Notes under the pieces: generated by a model
Seen by the model: only the letters and a program-made list of their open reading frames with translations
Database searches by the model: none
What the model was told of the DNA's origin: nothing
Shown: piece after piece, positions 21,901-34,592 of the stretch
Position numbering within the stretch: the first letter of the stretch is position 1
Layout of the letters: the number at the start of each line of letters is the position of its first letter
Program-made: the position numbers and the translations under genes
From: Primulina eburnea
Lineage: Eukaryota > Streptophyta > Magnoliopsida > Lamiales > Gesneriaceae
Direction of reading: 5' to 3'
DNA length: 64,000 nucleotides
Assembly (NCBI RefSeq): GCF_022965805.1
Contig: NW_027331362.1
Coordinates: 176,044 to 240,043 of the forward strand

Positions 21901-24900
21901 ATTGAGCAAAGTTTAGCCCATAAAGTAATCCAAAAATAGAATCCCTCCCCTTCTTAGTCCTAGGCAACCCCAAAATAAAGTGCATAGAAATGTCAATCCA
22001 AGTTCTTTTAAGAATAGCACGCAAAAGTGTTCCCAAAGTTCTATTGACAACTTCAGTTTGTCCATCCGTTTGAGGATGACAAGTAGTAGATTACAACAAT
22101 ATTGAGCAAAGTTTAGCCCATAAAGTAATCCAAAAATAGAATCCCTCCCCTTCTTAGTCCTAGGCAACCCCAAAATAAAGTGCCATAGAAATGTCAATCC
22201 AAGTTCTTTTAAGAATAGCACGCAAAAGTGTTCCCAAAGTTCTATTGACAACTTCAGTTTGTCCATCCGTTTGAGGATGACAAGTAGTAGATTACAACAA
22301 TATTGAGCAAAGTTTAGCCCATAAAGTAATCCAAAAATAGAATCCCTCCCCTTCTTAGTCCTAGGCAACCCCAAAATAAAGTGCATAGAAATGTCAATCC
22401 AAGTTCTTTTAAGAATAGCACGCAAAAGTGTTCCCAAAGTTCTATTGACAACTTCAGTTTGTCCATCTGTTTGAGGATGACAAGTAGTAGATTACAACAA
22501 TATTGAGCAAAGTTTAGCCCATAAAGTAATCCAAAAATAGAATCCCTCCCCTTCTTAGTCCTAGGCAACCCCAAAATAAAGTGCATAGAAATGTCAATCC
22601 AAGTTCTTTTAAGAATAGCACGCAAAAGTGTTCTCAAAGTTCTATTTACAACTTCAGTTTGTCCATCCGTTTGAGGATGACAAGTAGTAGATTACAACAA
22701 TATTGAGCAAAGTTTAGCCCATAAAGTAATCCAAAAATAGAATCCCTCCCCTTCTTAGTCCTAGGCAACCCCAAAATAAAGTCCATAGAAATGTCAATCC
22801 AAGTTCTTTTTAAGAATAGCACGCAAAAGTGTTCCCAAAGTTCTATTGACAACTTCAGTTTGTCCATCCGTTTGAGGATGACAAGTAGTAGATTACAACA
22901 ATATTGAGCAAAGTTTAGCCCATAAAGTAATCCAAAATAGAATCCCTCCCCTTCTTAGTCCTAGGCAACCCCAAAATAAAGTGCATAGAAATGTCAATCC
23001 AAGTTCTTTTTAAGAATAGCACGCAAAAGTGTTCCCAAAGTTCTATTTACAACTTCAGTTTGTCCATCCGTTTGAGGATGACAAGTAGTAGATTACAACA
23101 ATATTGAGCAAAGTTTAGCCCATAAAGTAATCCAAAAATAGAATCCCTCCCCTTCTTAGTCCTAGGCAACCCAAAATAAAGTGCATAGAAATGTCAATCC
23201 AAGTTCTTTTAAGAATAGCACGCAAAAGTGTTCCCAAAGTTCTATTGACAACTTCAGTTTGTCCATCCTGTTTGAGGATGACAAGTAGTAGATTACAACA
23301 ATATTGAGCAAAGTTTAGCCCATAAAGTAATCCAAAAATAGAATCCCTCCCCTTCTTAGTCCTAGGCAACCCCAAAATAAAGTGCATAGAAATGTCAATC
23401 CAAGTTCTTTTAAGAATAGCACGCAAAAGTGTTCCCAAAGTTCTATTTACAACTTCAGTTTGTCCATCCGTTTGAGGATGACAAGTAGTAGATTACAACA
23501 ATATTGAGCAAAGTTTAGCCCATAAAGTAATCCAAAAATAGAATCCCTCCCCTTCTTAGTCCTAGGCAACCCCAAAATAAAGTGCATAGAAATGTCAATC
23601 CAAGTTCTTTTAAGAATAGCACGCAAAAGTGTTCCCAAAGTTCTATTGACAACTTCAGTTTGTCCATCCGTTTGAGGATGACAAGTAGTAGATTACAACA
23701 ATATTGAGCAAAGTTTAGCCCATAAAGTAATCCAAAAATAGAATCCCTCCCCTTCTTAGTCCTAGGCAACCCCAAAATAAAGTGCATAGAAATGTCAATC
23801 CAAGTTCTTTTAAGAATAGCACGCAAAAGTGTTCCCAAAGTTCTATTGACAACTTCAGTTTGTCCATCTGTTTGAGGATGACAAGTAGTAGATTACAACA
23901 ATATTGAGCAAAGTTTAGCCCATAAAGTAATCCAAAAATAGAATCCCTCCCCTTCTTAGTCCTAGGCAACCCCAAAATAAAGTGCATAGAAATGTCAATC
24001 CAAGTTCTTTTAAGAATAGCACGCAAAAGTGTTCCCAAAGTTCTATTTACAACTTCAGTTTGTCCATCCGTTTGAGGATGACAAGTAGTAGATTACAACA
24101 ATATTGAGCAAAGTTTAGCCCATAAAGTAATCCAAAAATAGAATCCCTCCCCTTCTTAGTCCTAGGCAACCCCAAAATAAAGTCCATAGAAATGTCAATC
24201 CAAGTTCTTTTAAGAATAGCACGCAAAAGTGTTCCCAAAGTTCTATTTACAACTTCGGTTTGTCCATCCGTTTGAGGATGACAAGTAGTAGATTACAACA
24301 ATATTGAGCAAAGTTTAGCCCATAAAGTAATCCAAAAATAGAATCCCTCCCCTTCTTAGTCCTAGGCAACCCCAAAATAAAGTGCATAGAAATGTCAATC
24401 CAAGTTCTTTTAAGAATAGCACGCAAAAGTGTTCCCAAAGTTCTATTGACAACTTCAGTTTGTCCATCCTGTTTGAGGATGACAAGTAGTAGATTACAAC
24501 AATATTGAGCAAAGTTTAGCCCATAAAGTAATCCAAAAATAGAATCCCTCCCCTTCTTAGTCCTAGGCAACCCCAAAATAAAGTCCATAGAAATGTCAAT
24601 CCAAGTTCTTTTAAGAATAGCACGCAAAAGTGTTCCCAAAGTTCTATTTATAACTTCGGTTTGTCCATCCGTTTGAGGATGACAAGTAGTAGATTACAAC
24701 AATATTGAGCAAAGTTTAGCCCATAAAGTAATCCAAAAATAGAATCCCTCCCCTTCTTAGTCCTAGGCAACCCCAAAATAAAGTGCATAGAAATGTCAAT
24801 CCAAGTTCTTTTTAAGAATAGCACGCAAAAGTGTTCCCAAAGTTCTATTGACAACTTCAGTTTGTCCATCTGTTTGAGGATGACAAGTAGTAGATTACAA

Positions 24901-27900
24901 CAATATTGAGCAAAGTTTAGCCCATAAAGTAATCCAAAAATAGAATCCTTTAAGAATAGCACGCAAAAGTGTTTCCAAAGTTCTATTGACAACTTCTGTT
25001 TGTCCATCTGTTTGAGGATGACAAGTAGTAGATTACAACAATATTGAGCAAAGTTTAGCCCATAAAGTAATCCAAAAATAGAATCCCTCCCCTTCTTAGT
25101 CCTAGGCAATCCCAAAATAAAGTGCATAGAAATGTCAATCCAAGTTCTTTTAAGAATAGCACGCAAAAGTGTTCCCAAAGTTCTATTGACAACTTCAGTT
25201 TGTCCATCTGTTTGAGGATGACAAGTAGTAGATTACAACAATATTGAGCAAAGTTTAGCCCATAAAGTAATCCAAAAATAGAATCCCTCCCCTTCTTAGT
25301 CCTAGGCAACCCCAAAATAAAGTGCCATAGAAATGTCAATCCAAGTTCTTTTAAGAATAGCACGCAAAAGTGTTCCCAAAGTTCTATTTACAACTTCGGT
25401 TTGTCCATCCGTTTGAGGATGACAAGTAGTAGATTACAACAATATTGAGCAAAGTTTAGCCCATAAAGTAATCCAAAAATAGAATCCCTCCCCTTCTTAG
25501 TCCTAGGCAACCCCAAAATAAAGTGCATAGAAATGTCAATCCAAGTTCTTTTAAGAATAGCACGCAAAAGTGTTCCCAAAGTTCTATTGACAACTTCAGT
25601 TTGTCCATCCGTTTGAGGATGACAAGTAGTAGATTACAACAATATTGAGCAAAGTTTAGCCCATAAAGTAATCCAAAAATATAATCCCTCCCCTTCTTAG
25701 TCCTAGGCAACCCCAAAATAAAGTCCATAGAAATGTCAATCCAAGTTCTTTTAAGAATAGCACGCAAAAGTGTTCCAAAGTTCTATTGACAACTTCAGTT
25801 TGTCCATCTGTTTGAGGATGACAAGTAGTAGATTACAACAATATTGAGCAAAGTTTAGCCCATAAAGTAATCCAAAATAGAATCCCTCCCCTTCTTAGTC
25901 CTAGGCAACCCCAAAATAAAGTCCATAGAAATGTCAATCCAAGTTCTTTTAAGAATAGCACGCAAAAGTGTTCCCAAAGTTCTATTGACAACTTCAGTTT
26001 GTCCATCCGTTTGAGGATGACAAGTAGTAGATTACAACAATATGGAGCAAAGTTTAGCCCATAAAGTAATCCAAAATAGAATCCCTCCCCTTCTTAGTCC
26101 TAGGCAACCCCAAAATAAAGTGCATAGAAATGTCAATCCAAGTTCTTTTAAGAATAGCACGCAAAAGTGTTTCCAAAGTTCTATTGACAACTTCTGTTTG
26201 TCCATCTGTTTGAGGATGACAAGTAGTAGATTACAACAATATTGAGCAAAGTTTAGCCCATAAAGTAATCCAAAAATAGAATCCCTCCCCTTCTTAGTCC
26301 TAGGCAATCCCAAAATAAAGTGCATAGAAATGTCAATCCAAGTTCTTTTAAGAATAGCACGCAAAAGTGTTCCCAAAGTTCTATTGACAACTTCAGTTTG
26401 TCCATCTGTTTGAGGATGACAAGTAGTAGATTACAACAATATTGAGCAAAGTTTAGCCAATAAAGTAATCCAAAAATAGAATCCATATGTTTGAGGATGG
26501 ACAAACTGAAGTCCTAGGCAACCCCAAAATAATGTCCATAGAAATGTCAATCCAAGTTATTTTTAAGAATAGCACGCAAAAGTGTTCCCAAAGTTCTATT
26601 TACAACTTCGGTTTGTCCATCCGTTTGAGGATGACAAGTAGTAGATTACAACAATATTGAGCAAAGTTTAGCCCATAAAGTAATCCAAAAATAGAATCCC
26701 TCCCCTTCTTAGTCCTAGGCAACCCCAAAATAAAGTGCATAGAAATGTCAATCCAAGTTCTTTTAAGAATAGCACGCAAAAGTGTTCCCAAAGTTCTATT
26801 GACAACTTCAGTTTGTCCATCTGTTTGAGGATGACAAGTAGTAGATTACAACAATATTGAGCAAAGTTTAGCCCATAAAGTAATCCAAAATAGAATCCCT
26901 CCCTTCTTAGTCCTAGGCAACCCCAAAATAAAGTCATAGAATGTCAATCCAAGTTCTTTTAAGAATAGCACGCAAAAGTGTTCCCAAAGTTCTATTGACA
27001 ACTTCAGTTTGTCCATCTGTTTGAGGATGACAAGTAGTAGATTACAACAATATTGAGCAAAGTTTAGCCCATAAAGTAATCCAAAAATAGAATCCCTCCC
27101 CTTCTTAGTCCTAGGCAACCCCAAAATAAAGTGCATAGAAATGTCAATCCAAGTTCTTTTAAGAATAGCACGCAAAAGTGTTCCCAAAGTTCTATTGACA
27201 ACTTCAGTTTGTCCATCTGTTTGAGGATGACAAGTAGTAGATTACAACAATATTGAGCAAAGTTTAGCCCATAAAGTAATCCAAAAATAGAATCCATCTG
27301 TTTGAGGATGGACAAACTGAAGTCCTAGGCAACCCCAAAATAATGTCCATAGAAATGTCAATCCAAGTTATTTTTAAGAATAGCACGCAAAAGTGTTCCC
27401 AAAGTTCTATTTATAACTTCGGTTTGTCCATCCGTTTGAGGATGACAAGTAGTAGATTACAACAATATTGAGCAAAGTTTAGCCCATAAAGTAATCCAAA
27501 AATAGAATCCCTCCCCTTCTTAGTCCTAGGCAACCCCAAAATAAAGTGCATAGAAATGTCAATCCAAGTTCTTTTAAGAATAGCACGCAAAGTGTTCCCA
27601 AAGTTCTATTGACAACTTCAGTTTGTCCATCTGTTTGAGGATGACAAGTAGTAGATTACAACAATATTGAGCAAAGTTTAGCCCATAAAGTAATCCAAAA
27701 ATAGAATCCTTTAAGAATAGCACGCAAAAGTGTTTCCAAAGTTCTATTGACAACTTCTGTTTGTCCATCTGTTTGAGGATGACAAGTAGTAGATTACAAC
27801 AATATTGAGCAAAGTTTAGCCCATAAAGTAATCCAAAAATAGAATCCCTCCCCTTCTTAGTCCTAGGCAATCCCAAAATAAAGTGCATAGAAATGTCAAT

Positions 27901-30900
27901 CCAAGTTCTTTTAAGAATAGCACGCAAAAGTGTTCCCAAAGTTCTATTGACAACTTCAGTTTGTCCATCTGTTTGAGGATGACAAGTAGTAGATTACAAC
28001 AATATTGAGCAAAGTTTAGCCAATAAAGTAATCCAAAAATAGAATCCATATGTTTGAGGATGGACAAACTGAAGTCCTAGGCAACCCCAAAATAATGTCC
28101 ATAGAAATGTCAATCCAAGTTATTTTTAAGAATAGCACGCAAAAGTGTTCCCAAAGTTCTATTTACAACTTCAGTTTGTCCATCCGTTTGAGGATGACAA
28201 GTAGTAGATTACAACAATATTGAGCAAAGTTTAGCCCATAAAGTAATCCAAAAATAGAATCCCTCCCCTTCTTAGTCCTAGGCAACCCCAAAATAAAGTG
28301 CATAGAAATGTCAATCCAAGTTCTTTTAAGAATAGCACGCAAAAGTGTTCCCAAAGTTCTATTTACAACTTCAGTTTGTCCATCCGTTTGAGGATGACAA
28401 GTAGTAGATTACAACAATATTGAGCAAAGTTTAGCCCATAAAGTAATCCAAAAATAGAATCCCTCCCCTTCTTAGTCCTAGGCAACCCCAAAATAAAGTG
28501 CATAGAAATGTCAATCCAAGTTCTTTTAAGAATAGCACGCAAAAGTGTTCCCAAAGTTCTATTTACAACTTCGGTTTGTCCATCCGTTTGAGGATGACAA
28601 GTAGTAGATTACAACAATATTGAGCAAAGTTTAGCCCATAAAGTAATCCAAAAATAGAATCCCTCCCCTTCTTAGTCCTAGGCAACCCCAAAATAAAGTC
28701 CATAGAAATGTCAATCCAAGTTCTTTTTAAGAATAGCACGCAAAAGTGTTCCCAAAGTTCTATTTACAACTTCGGTTTGTCCATCCGTTTGAGGATGACA
28801 AGTAGTAGATTACAACAATATTGAGCAAAGTTTAGCCCATAAAGTAATCCAAAAATAGAATCCCTCCCCTTCTTAGTCCTAGGCAACCCCAAAATAAAGT
28901 GCATAGAAATGTCAATCCAAGTTCTTTTAAGAATAGCACGCAAAAGTGTTCCCAAAGTTCTATTGACAACTTCAGTTTGTCCATCTGTTTGAGGATGACA
29001 AGTAGTAGATTACAACAATATTGAGCAAAGTTTAGCCCATAAAGTAATCCAAAAATAGAATCCATCTGTTTGAGGATGGACAACTTAGTCCTAGGCAACC
29101 CCAAAATAATGTCCATAGAAATGTCAATCCAAGTTATTTTTAAGAATAGCACGCAAAAGTGTTCCCAAAGTTCTATTTACAACTTCGGTTTGTCCATCCG
29201 TTTGAGGATGACAAGTAGTAGATTACAACAATATTGAGCAAAGTTTAGCCCATAAAGTAATCCAAAAATAGAATCCCTCCCCTTCTTAGTCCTAGGCAAC
29301 CCCAAAATAAAGTGCATAGAAATGTCAATCCAAGTTCTTTTAAGAATAGCACGCAAAAGTGTTCCCAAAGTTCTATTGACAACTTCAGTTTGTCCATCTG
29401 TTTGAGGATGACAAGTAGTAGATTACAACAATATTGAGCAAAGTTTAGCCCATAAAGTAATCCAAAATAGAATCCCTCCCTTCTTAGTCCTAGGCAACCC
29501 CAAAATAAGTCATAGAAATGTCATCCAGTCTTTAAGAATAGCACGCAAAAGTGTTCCAAAGTTCTATTGACAACTTCTGTTTGTCCATCTGTTTGAGGAT
29601 GACAAGTAGTAGATTACAACAATATTGAGCAAAGTTTAGCCCATAAAGTAATCCAAAAATAGAATCCCTCCCCTTCTTAGTCCTAGGCAATCCCAAAATA
29701 AAGTGCATAGAAATGTCAATCCAAGTTCTTTTAAGAATAGCACGCAAAAGTGTTCCCAAAGTTCTATTGACAACTTCAGTTTGTCCATCTGTTTGAGGAT
29801 GACAAGTAGTAGATTACAACAATATTGAGCAAAGTTTAGCCCATAAAGTAATCCAAAAATAGAATCCCTCCCCTTCTTAGTCCTAGGCAACCCCAAAATA
29901 AAGTGCCATAGAAATGTCAATCCAAGTTCTTTTTAAGAATAGCACGCAAAAGTGTTCCCAAAGTTCTATTTACAACTTCGGTTTGTCCATCCGTTTGAGG
30001 ATGACAAGTAGTAGATTACAACAATATTGAGCAAAGTTTAGCCCATAAAGTAATCCAAAAATAGAATCCCTCCCCTTCTTAGTCCTAGGCAACCCCAAAA
30101 TAAAGTGCATAGAAATGTCAATCCAAGTTCTTTTTAAGAATAGCACGCAAAAGTGTTCCAAAGTTCTATTGACAACTTCAGTTTGTCCATCTGTTTGAGG
30201 ATGACAAGTAGTAGATTACAACAATATTGAGCAAAGTTTAGCCCATAAAGTAATCCAAAAATAGAATCCATCTGTTTGAGGATGGACAAACTGAAGTCCT
30301 AGGCAACCCCAAAATAATGTCCATAGAAATGTCAATCCAAGTTATTTTTAAGAATAGCACGCAAAAGTGTTCCCAAAGTTCTATTTATAACTTCGGTTTG
30401 TCCATCCGTTTGAGGATGACAAGTAGTAGATTACAACAATATTGAGCAAAGTTTAGCCCATAAAGTAATCCAAAAATAGAATCCCTCCCCTTCTTAGTCC
30501 TAGGCAACCCCAAAATAAAGTGCATAGAAATGTCAATCCAAGTTCTTTTTAAGAATAGCACGCAAAAGTGTTCCCAAAGTTCTATTGACAACTTCAGTTT
30601 GTCCATCTGTTTGAGGATGACAAGTAGTAGATTACAACAATATTGAGCAAAGTTTAGCCCATAAAGTAATCCAAAAATAGAATCCTTTAAGAATAGCACG
30701 CAAAAGTGTTTCCAAAGTTCTATTGACAACTTCTGTTTGTCCATCTGTTTGAGGATGACAAGTAGTAGATTACAACAATATTGAGCAAAGTTTAGCCCAT
30801 AAAGTAATCCAAAATAGAATCCCTCCCCTTCTTAGTCCTAGGCAACCCCAAAATAAAGTGCATAGAAATGTCAATCCAAGTTCTTTTAAGAATAGCACGC

Positions 30901-31728
30901 AAAAGTGTTCCCAAAGTTCTATTGACAACTTCAGTTTGTCCATCCGTTTGAGGATGACAAGTAGTAGATTACAACAATATTGAGCAAAGTTTAGCCAATA
31001 AAGTAATCCAAAAATAGAATCCCTCCCCTTCTTAGTCCTAGGCAACCCCAAAATAAATGTCCATAGAAATGTCAATCCAAGTTCTTTTTAAGAATAGCAC
31101 GCAAAAGTGTTCCCAAAGTTCTATTTACAACTTCAGTTTGTCCATCCGTTTGAGGATGACAAGTAGTAGATTACAACAATATTGAGCAAAGTTTAGCCCA
31201 TAAAGTAATCCAAAAATAGAATCCCTCCCCTTCTTAGTCCTAGGCAACCCCAAAATAAAGTGCATAGAAATGTCAATCCAAGTTCTTTTTAAGAATAGCA
31301 CGCAAAAGTGTTCCCAAAGTTCTATTGACAACTTCAGTTTGTCCATCTGTTTGAGGATGACAAGTAGTAGATTACAACAATATTGAGCAAAGTTTAGCCC
31401 ATAAAGTAATCCAAAAATAGAATCCTTTAAGAATAGCACGCAAAAGTGTTCCCAAAGTTCTATTGACAACTTCAGTTTGTCCATCTGTTTGAGGATGACA
31501 AGTAGTAGATTACAACAATATTGAGCAAAGTTTAGCCCATAAAGTAATCCAAAAATAGAATCCCTCCCCTTCTTAGTCCTAGGCAACCCCAAAATAAAGT
31601 GCATAGAAATGTCAATCCAAGTTCTTTTAAGAATAGCACGCAAAAGTGTTCCCAAAGTTCTATTGACAACTTCAGTTTGTCCATCTGTTTGAGGATGACA
31701 AGTAGTAGATTACAACAATATTGAGCAA

Positions 31729-32700
31729 AGTTTAGCCCCTAAAGTAAGCCAAAATAGAATCCCTCCCGTTCTTAGTCTAGGCACCAAAAATAGTGCATAG
31801 AATTCAATCCCAGTTCTTTTAAGAATAGCCACGCAAAGTGTTCCCAAAGTTTCTATTGACAACTTCAGTTTGTCCATCTGTTTGAGGATGACAGTAGTAG
31901 ATTACAACAATATGGACAAAGTTTAGCCCATAAAGTAATCCAAAAATAGAATCCCTCCCCTTCTTAGTCTAGGCAAACCCAAAATAAAGTGCATAGAAAT
32001 GTCAATCCAAGTTCTTTTAAGAATAGCACGCAAAAGTGTTCCCAAAGTTCTATTGACAACTTCAGTTGTCCATCCTGTTTGAGGATGACAAGTAGTAGAT
32101 TACAACAATATTGAGCAAAGTTTAGCCCATAAGTAATCCAAAAATAGAATCCCTCCCCTTCTTAGTCCCTAGGCAACCCCAAAATAAGTGCATAGAAATG
32201 TCAATCCAAGTCTTTTTAAGAATAGCATGCAAAAGTGTCCCAAAGTTCTATTTACAACTCAGGTTTGGTCCATGCTGTTGAGGATGACAAGTAGTAGGAT
32301 TACAACAATATTGAGCAAAGTTTACCCCATAAAGTAATCCAAAATAGAATCCCTCCCCTTCTTAGTCCTAGGCAACCCCAAATAAGTGCATAGAAATGTC
32401 ATATCCAAGTTCTTTTAAGATAGCACGCAAAGTGTTCCCAAAGTTCTATTGACAACTTCAGTTTGTCCTCTGTTGAGGATGACAAGTATTAGATTTACAA
32501 CAATTTGAGCAAAGTTTAGCCCATAAAGTAATTCCAAAATAGAATCCATCTGTTTGAGGATGGACAACTGAAGTCCTAGGCACCCCAAAATAATGTCCAT
32601 AGAAATGTCAGTCCAAGTTATTTTTAAGAATAGCACGCACAAGTGTTCCCAAAGTTCTATTATAACTTCAGTTGTCCAATCCGTTTAGATGACAAGTAGT
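31729..32700 (-). repeat. Indel-ridden satellite patch 1
   Basis: About five monomers full of single-base insertions and deletions (for example AAAGTAAGCC, GTCTAGGCACC, TTTGGTCC, TATTAGATTTACAAC), whereas monomers before and after (from 32701) are clean. Indels outnumber substitutions, which looks more like uncorrected long-read sequence than biological ageing. Confidence 0.65.
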
Positions 32701-32836
32701 AGATTACAACAATATTGAGCAAAGTTTAGCCCATAAAGTAATCCAAAAATAGAATCCCTCCCCTTCTTAGTCCTAGGCAACCCCAAAATAAAGTGCATAG
32801 AAATGTCAATCCAAGTTCTTTTTAAGAATAGCACGC

Positions 32837-32841
32837 AAAAG
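32837..32841. repeat. Target-site duplication AAAAG (left copy, gypsy element 2)
   Basis: AAAAG before TGTAATAGC at 32842, repeated at 40676-40680. The satellite phase continues across the insertion (GCACGC-AAAAG then AAAAG-TGTTCCC). Confidence 0.95.
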
Positions 32842-34459
32842 TGTAATAGCCGAGCCCGGTGTACGGTACGGTTTAAGTTTTATTGTGTTAATTGGGTTTA
32901 TGATTAGTCGTTTATAGTTGTGTTTTGGGCTATAGTATTATTGGTTATTATTTATTTGAGGTATTAGTTGGTGTTGATTGTTCGTTTCAAGCGTTTCGGA
33001 TCGATTTTAGTTGAGTTTGTACTGTTCATTGCCGTGAGTAGAGTGCACCCGCGCTCTTAGATGAGTGCCCCCGCGGTGTACTATTCATCATTTTGCATTT
33101 TGAGGGCCGTGGCATGACCGCACCCGCGGCAGTGCAAGGACCGCACCCGCGGTGTGCACCGCACCCGCGGTAATTGTAGCACCGCACCCGCGGTGATCGT
33201 GCATGAGAATTATTTTGGTATGCCGAGAGCATGGCGCACCCGCGGTGCTTGTGTTGGCGCACCCGCGGTGTAAGTATGGGCGAGTTTTTAAGTCACTTTT
33301 TGGGAGTTGTTGGCCATACCTTATCCTATTCCTTCTCTTCTTTACCGATTTTCTCTCCATTGGCAAGGGTTTTCATCCATTTCAATTGCTTCCTACCTTT
33401 GATTCTTGGCTTTGTTTCGATTTCCGACTTGAGATCATCGTTCTCCGTGGTATAAGGAAGCTTAGGTAAGTTTTTGGTGCGATTCTAACGAGGTTTTGAG
33501 TTAAGGGTTATTTTGGATTTGATGTTTGAGTTGTTTAATGGATTATTTGGCTTGTACTTGTGGATCTAGAGTTGATATTGGTGTTATTTATGGATTATTG
33601 TTGTAGGTGGTGTACCAAGAGCTTATTTGAGGTGTTCTATTGGTAGTAAGTGGAATTTCATCCTTTTTGCTCACATGATATTATATGTATTGTGTTTTAA
33701 AGGTTTCAAAGTGTTATTCCCTTCCATTGATCCATTGCTATGTATTCATTTCATTGATTATCTATTGGAGGCATTGTATGTCTCACCATTGTTATAAAGG
33801 GAATACAAGAAATATTATGAGATTGCGAAACGACGGCCTTAAATGCTATTGAGAATTCAAATGTTTTATTGGATTGATTTATCATAGCCATGGCATTGCA
33901 TGCAATTAGATGATCATCGACCATAGGCTTTTATCCCCTCACAGTTATCGATTTATATCGATGGGATATTGGCAACCACAGTTACAGATACTATTGATAT
34001 CAATCCAACCATAGAAAAGAGAATACCATCGTATTGCTATCTATTGCCATTGCTATTGCTACAGTTATTGCTACGTTATTCATGTTTCAGAGTCGATGGT
34101 ATTTATGATTTAAAAGCCATGTTTTACAGTGTATACTATGTATCATTGCTATGTAAGAGTTCCACTTGCTGAGATTTATTCTCATTTCAGTTATTTCATG
34201 TGATGCAGATAAGAGCGACGGACCGGGACGTTGACTGTGGATGGGGGTCATATGCATACGAAGATTGGAAGGATGATTATTTTGTACCATTTTGTAACAT
34301 GATCACACTAATGATATTTTGTATTTTGTTATGTCATTGGAATGATCATGTTGTTATTTTGTAAACACTTTTATAAAATGTATTTTGAAACTCCTTCCAT
34401 GTTTGAAAGAAAATTTTAAATTCCGCTGTATTTTAATTGTATCGGGTCAGGGTGTCACA
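32842..34459 (+). repeat. 5' LTR of gypsy element 2
   Basis: 1,618 bp, TGTAATAGCC...GTGTCACA. It contains the CACCCGCGGTG array (33043-33271). No convincing TATA box was found next to that array. The open frames within it (33026-33262, 33203-33469, 33969-34172) recur in the 3' LTR or follow the repeats and are not genes. Confidence 0.96.
33043..33271. promoter_or_regulatory. Eight-copy GCACCCGCGGTG array in 5' LTR, element 2
   Basis: Eight copies or near copies of GCACCCGCGGTG, each centred on or near the palindrome CCGCGG, at irregular 20-50-bp spacing. They stand out as CG-rich islands in an AT-rich LTR. A regulatory or methylation-target role is inferred from position and density only. 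Confidence 0.65.
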
Positions 34460-34464
34460 TTTAG

Positions 34465-34476
34465 TGGTATCAGAGC
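34465..34476 (+). other. Primer-binding site (initiator Met tRNA), element 2
   Basis: TGGTATCAGAGC, five bases after the 5' LTR end; the same initiator Met tRNA complement as in element 1. The leader 34477-34592 carries nothing else recognisable. Confidence 0.92.
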
Positions 34477-34592
34477 GGTGTTCTTCGGACCAATGCATAT
34501 GACTTCGTCTACTTTCAACTGTCCGGGTATGTTTTCTTGCATCTATCCATTGTTATATTTATTGATTGGTGTCTTGTGAGCAATTGTAGAGT

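Larger units (their letters stand above)
9988..32841 (-). repeat. Integrase-derived 200-bp satellite, central block (about 114 monomers)
   Basis: Head-to-tail monomers of 200 or 201 bp; the one-base length difference is TTTT or TTTTT in TTCTTTTAAG. On the minus strand the unit reads [20 protein letters not shown] in one frame, and FWITLWAKL plus [19 protein letters not shown] in another. These are two separated parts of a Ty3/gypsy integrase core fused together. Common dimorphic sites are TTGACAAC/TTTACAAC, TTCAGTT/TTCGGTT, CCATCTG/CCATCCG and GTGCAT/GTCCAT. From about 12.6 to 15.6 kb the TTG/TTT alleles often alternate, giving a dimer-like rhythm. The many 60-176-residue minus-strand open frames are products of the repeat and not genes. 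Confidence 0.97.
24600..32841 (-). repeat. Higher-order satellite domain, left half (about 753-bp A-B-C-D unit and derivatives)
   Basis: Here monomers come in distinct types: A full; B with a roughly 62-bp deletion (junctions near 24948, 27709, 30684, 31424) that removes the ISMDF segment; C full with TTCTGTTTG and GGCAATCCC; D with a 27-base replacement ending GGATGGACAAACTGAAG (near 26492, 27304, 28056, 29072 partial, 30278, 32556). A+B+C+D adds up to about 753 bp and D markers recur at 752 bp (27304 to 28056). The order is not perfectly regular. An isolated B-type junction also occurs at 11815. Confidence 0.75.

Noticed and set aside
26042..26245. Plus-strand open frames in the satellite (26042-26245, 52813-53013)
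   Set aside because: Created by local indels or substitutions in otherwise ordinary monomers; no conserved product.
9988..32841. CRISPR-like regular repeat array
   Set aside because: The whole 200-bp unit repeats with no unique spacers, and the context is a plant genome with LTR retrotransposons.
33026..33469. Open frames in the element 2 LTRs (also 39240-39683)
   Set aside because: They repeat in both LTRs, follow the CACCCGCGGTG array and show no known domain.
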